From positions 62,001-126,000 of the forward strand of contig JADNYJ010000119.1 of NCBI GenBank assembly GCA_015501075.1: DNA of 64,000 nucleotides, in the 5' to 3' direction. Below, piece after piece: positions 61,245 to 64,000 of this stretch. The stretch's first letter is position 1, and every line of letters starts with the position of its first letter. The position numbers were made by a program, and so were the translations under genes. The notes under the pieces were generated by a model. The model did not search any database. It saw nothing but the letters and a program-made list of their open reading frames with translations, and was not told the DNA's origin. This DNA comes from Gymnopilus junonius. Lineage: Eukaryota; Basidiomycota; Agaricomycetes; Agaricales; Galerinaceae.

Positions 61245-62912
61245 TTCTGGCATTTCTTCAGCAATGCCTGGAGGCTGGAATAGCAGTGAATAGTACATCG
61301 GCACTTCGGCCATTAGCTTTTTTCGCTTGTACAAGCTAAAAAAAGGTAATAAAAGGGACGAAAAGCTGGCCATCAGAATCCAGGCCCAGATTGCTGAAAA
61401 GCGCAGACTTTGTATCAAATGTTCAGGAAGGCCAGAGCTGAAGAGGACCATGAAATCGATTTTCTGTATCACGAATCGCGGCACAGGATGCGAATCAATG
61501 TAAAAATTTGCCATTACTGATCATACAACATACTAAATTTTCAAAGAATTGGCCAAAAAGCAGAAAAGCTAAAAAGTAAATAGCCGACTTGCTGATGTAC
61601 TGAACAAGTAGAAATGGGGATTTACTATGGATTACTATGCTTACAGTTGAGTAAAATTATCAGCCTTGCTTGAAAAAGGTGTTTAGCAATGATTATTTTT
61701 CAATGTAGTTGAAGTGGGAAGTTCAAATTGGGAGGATAAGAACCAAGTGGCTGGGAATAAGTAATATGTTGAATTCGACCCGGTGTGAGATCCATCACTG
61801 CAGCTAAAAATAGAATGCCCATATCGCGAGCGGAATTATCCTACCAGCTTTCTTGAGTACCATGATCCCTCTGGGTTGTCATCCTCCTCCTCGTGATACT
61901 CCAGGCATTTCTCGCTGTGATGAATATACAATGTTCTCTAGTACAGTGCATCTCACTCACGAAGAAATTGTACCTGAAAGGAATACATTGAAGTCCAAAG
62001 GAGATGGTGACATTGAGATGGCCAGCACCATCAGGAAGGGGATGCCACTCTTTTGGCCAAAGACCAATTCAAATTCCTTTGTCGCTGCCCAGTTTCTCTG
62101 ACATAGAAAAAGCAGCAATCGTTTGCCTAATCTTCACAGCTCAAATATAGATGATACAACGTACCTGTAAAGACCTGATCACAAGGTACGAAAAAAAACT
62201 GTGTCTTACTTAACTTGGTGAACCGTTGCTTGCCTGAGCTCTTTTCCTTCTCACCCCACCCTGACCAGATTCTCGCTTGGCCTATAACTGACGCATTTAT
62301 CGTTCCTATGATTATCACGTTCATTTTTCAATGTTCACCACCTTTATGGATCAAAGCACTGAAAGCACTGATCAGTAAGTTGTCCATTTACTTGTGCGCT
62401 TTTGCTGCTTTTTTCACTTTTTGGTATTTACTGCAGGTGGAAAAGTAAAAATGGAAAACAGGTAATTACTTGATTGAATATGTAAGTGAGAGATATAATG
62501 TCCACCTTGTCGGAACAGGTAGAGGAGACAGGATCCTCAGGCAGGGAAGGTCAAGTGGCATGCCTTTCGGTGGCAGCTTTTTGGGACCCTAGGCTAGAAC
62601 TCTGAAACATCAAAAATAGCGCTTTTTTTGTGCCTTTTTTTCACTTTTTCACTTGCACAACCTAAAAAAAGCTAATGGACAAAGTACTGATGCTGAAACG
62701 TGAAAATATAATCATCATCATCTACGTCTTTGGCCAATAGCAAAATGCCTGTTAGGCATCTACTAGAGGTCGCTTAGAGGTCGCCGCTACAGTCTTCCCT
62801 TTGAATTTCCATCTAATGCGAAGTCTTACAAAGTGCCCCATTAGAATATACTGGCCTCACAGGAACCTTTAGCCAGTTTATGTTGTATATGCCTGCCAGT
62901 TCTTGTCAGCAG
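61245..62912. other. Gene-free stretch left of the LTR element
   Basis: Short frames only. An 82-codon frame at 61853-62101 has no feature I can name. Confidence 0.5.
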
Positions 62913-62979
62913 GTCTAAGCAAAGAAATGTTCGACATACAAGTAATGGAAAAAATTATCGAGGTTGTCAATACAAGGTC
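62913..62979 (+). repeat. 67-bp repeat, copy 3 of 3
   Basis: Identical over 67 bp to 55174-55240, with immediate loss of similarity on both sides. It ends five bases before the start of the LTR element. Confidence 0.9.
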
Positions 62980-62984
62980 GATTA

Positions 62985-63439
62985 TGTTATGATTCTCTTT
63001 TCTTTATCTTATCGCATGCCCCATTTCCTTTCTCGTTATCATTATCGGACGATTTATTATTTATAGTTTCCTTTTGATCATCTTTGCAGCAAAGATGATC
63101 ATTCACTTTCTTACTGCATATGCGGACAATCTTCCCTTTTGATCATCATCCCCTGCATTGCCCCGATGATGATCACTCCTTTCCGATTCCCCTCGTTTCA
63201 CTCTCGTTTCATATACATTATTATCACACCCAAATAGTATATATACCGTAGCAAGTCTACCATGTACTTTAGCTTGTTCTTGAGAATATACATCTCTTGT
63301 AACAACCGAGATGAACTTGAACCACTAAGGCATTCTTCTGTCGAAGACAATACCTTAGCGGACTTCATCGAATGACCTCTACGACTACTACGCCAGACCT
63401 TATCTTATCTGATTAGGTTCTGTTGTCAATGTCGTAACA
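62985..63439 (+). repeat. 5' long terminal repeat of an LTR retrotransposon
   Basis: The 455-bp segment starts TGTTATGA and ends TCGTAACA, imperfect inverted ends of the TG...CA type. It carries a TATA-like box (AGTATATATACC near 63236). A gag-like region follows downstream in the expected orientation. The matching 3' LTR would lie outside the window, so the limits rest on the end motifs alone. I could not identify a primer-binding site. Confidence 0.65.
63076..63100. repeat. Perfect 12-bp palindrome inside the LTR
   Basis: GATCATCTTTGC is followed by a single A and its exact reverse complement. A further cluster of GATCATC and GATGATGATC motifs lies near 63139-63180. Confidence 0.85.
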
Positions 63440-64000
63440 AAAGAACAAGCTACTACCTCATTCAATGCTTCTGCCTAGCAAGCGTTATCCCCGACATTAC
63501 GGCTCGAAGAAGAGGACAATTCGCCGCTAGCTTTAGTGATGAAGAATTCTCTGACCCGAACACTGACCGAACCTCTGACGCAGGCGCGTCCGACAACTTT
63601 GAAACACCACCTGAAGGAGATGAACCTCCTCTAACCAGATCGACTTTCCTTGGATCTACCGTCCAAGAACCCGGAATACTAAGACCTGACTTTGAATCTT
63701 GCTAGATACCCTACTCAGATCTCAACCGTCTTTTACCCAACGAACGAACCCGAAATGCCAGAAGGAACCTCTGACACGCCCCCACCGCTCCCACCTCCTC
63801 CAACGGAAAAGGATTAGGAATCATTCCTACACCTTTCTCCGGAGACGCTCCAAGGTCAAAACCTTCGTCCAAGACTTGGGCGACTATTTCGAACTAAATG
63901 GCGACTTTACAACACTGACGCCAAAAAATCGTATTTACCCTTGGACTTCTCAAGGAGGAGAAGCAGAAGCCTGGAAGAAGGCTTGGAGAGAGAACCACAC
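63440..64000 (+). mobile_element. Ty3/gypsy-type gag region, frame-broken and cut by the window end
   Basis: From 63849 one frame reads KVKTFVQDLGDYFELNGDF and, near the end, GGEAEAWKKAWRENH. This matches the retrotransposon gag domain of Ty3/gypsy elements (a tract with hydrophobic heptads followed by an E/A-rich AWxxxW motif). Upstream, an acidic Pro-rich gag N-terminus is readable at 63490-63700 (DEEFSDPNTDR), but stops and frame changes separate it from the domain. The element is therefore probably decayed. Pol would lie beyond the window. Confidence 0.75.

Overview
The window looks like nuclear DNA of a mushroom-forming basidiomycete (Agaricomycetes). Real genes are cut by many 45-80 nt GT-AG introns. 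One conserved housekeeping gene, APC2 of the anaphase-promoting complex, is readable in 16 exons. There are also F-box proteins of the style expanded in Agaricomycetes, an HNH_2 protein, a single-span membrane protein with a C-terminal SH3 domain, a Ty3/gypsy LTR element and a TA-flanked DNA transposon. I saw no rRNA, tRNA or CRISPR.

The architecture is a large imperfect palindrome. A left arm (1 to about 21660) and a right arm (about 41968 to 57302, inverted) carry the same genes in mirror order around a spacer of about 20.3 kb. Outward to inward the arm genes are: A1 (unknown family), B (HNH_2), a truncated F-box remnant, A2 (pseudogene, left arm only), C (F-box protein), and A3 (A1 paralogue). 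The left arm is longer because it holds three blocks missing from the right arm: 7649-9946, about 10035-12870, and a 1001-bp transposon at 19360-20360. The left arm also contains an older direct duplication of an F-box/A-gene cassette (remnant C' plus A2; C plus A3). Decayed repeats (R1-R5) fill much of the gene-free sequence.

The spacer (21660-41967) holds APC2 and the SH3 membrane protein, both single copy. Around them sit four members of a family I do not recognise (D1-D4): secreted proproteins with a signal peptide, an acidic middle part and a long Lys/His/Ala/Gly-rich region predicted to be cationic and amphipathic. Lys-Arg dibasic sites fall exactly on exon junctions. D1 and D3 look intact, D2 has a damaged splice acceptor, and D4 is a pseudogene. 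Fragments of LRR-type F-box genes lie beside them.

Right of the palindrome (57384-64000) are the upstream region of A1, a decayed F-box gene, a 67-bp third copy of a sequence from the A1/B interval, and, next to it, the 5' LTR and broken gag of a Ty3/gypsy element running off the window. Family A, family D and the palindrome are the parts most likely to be undescribed.
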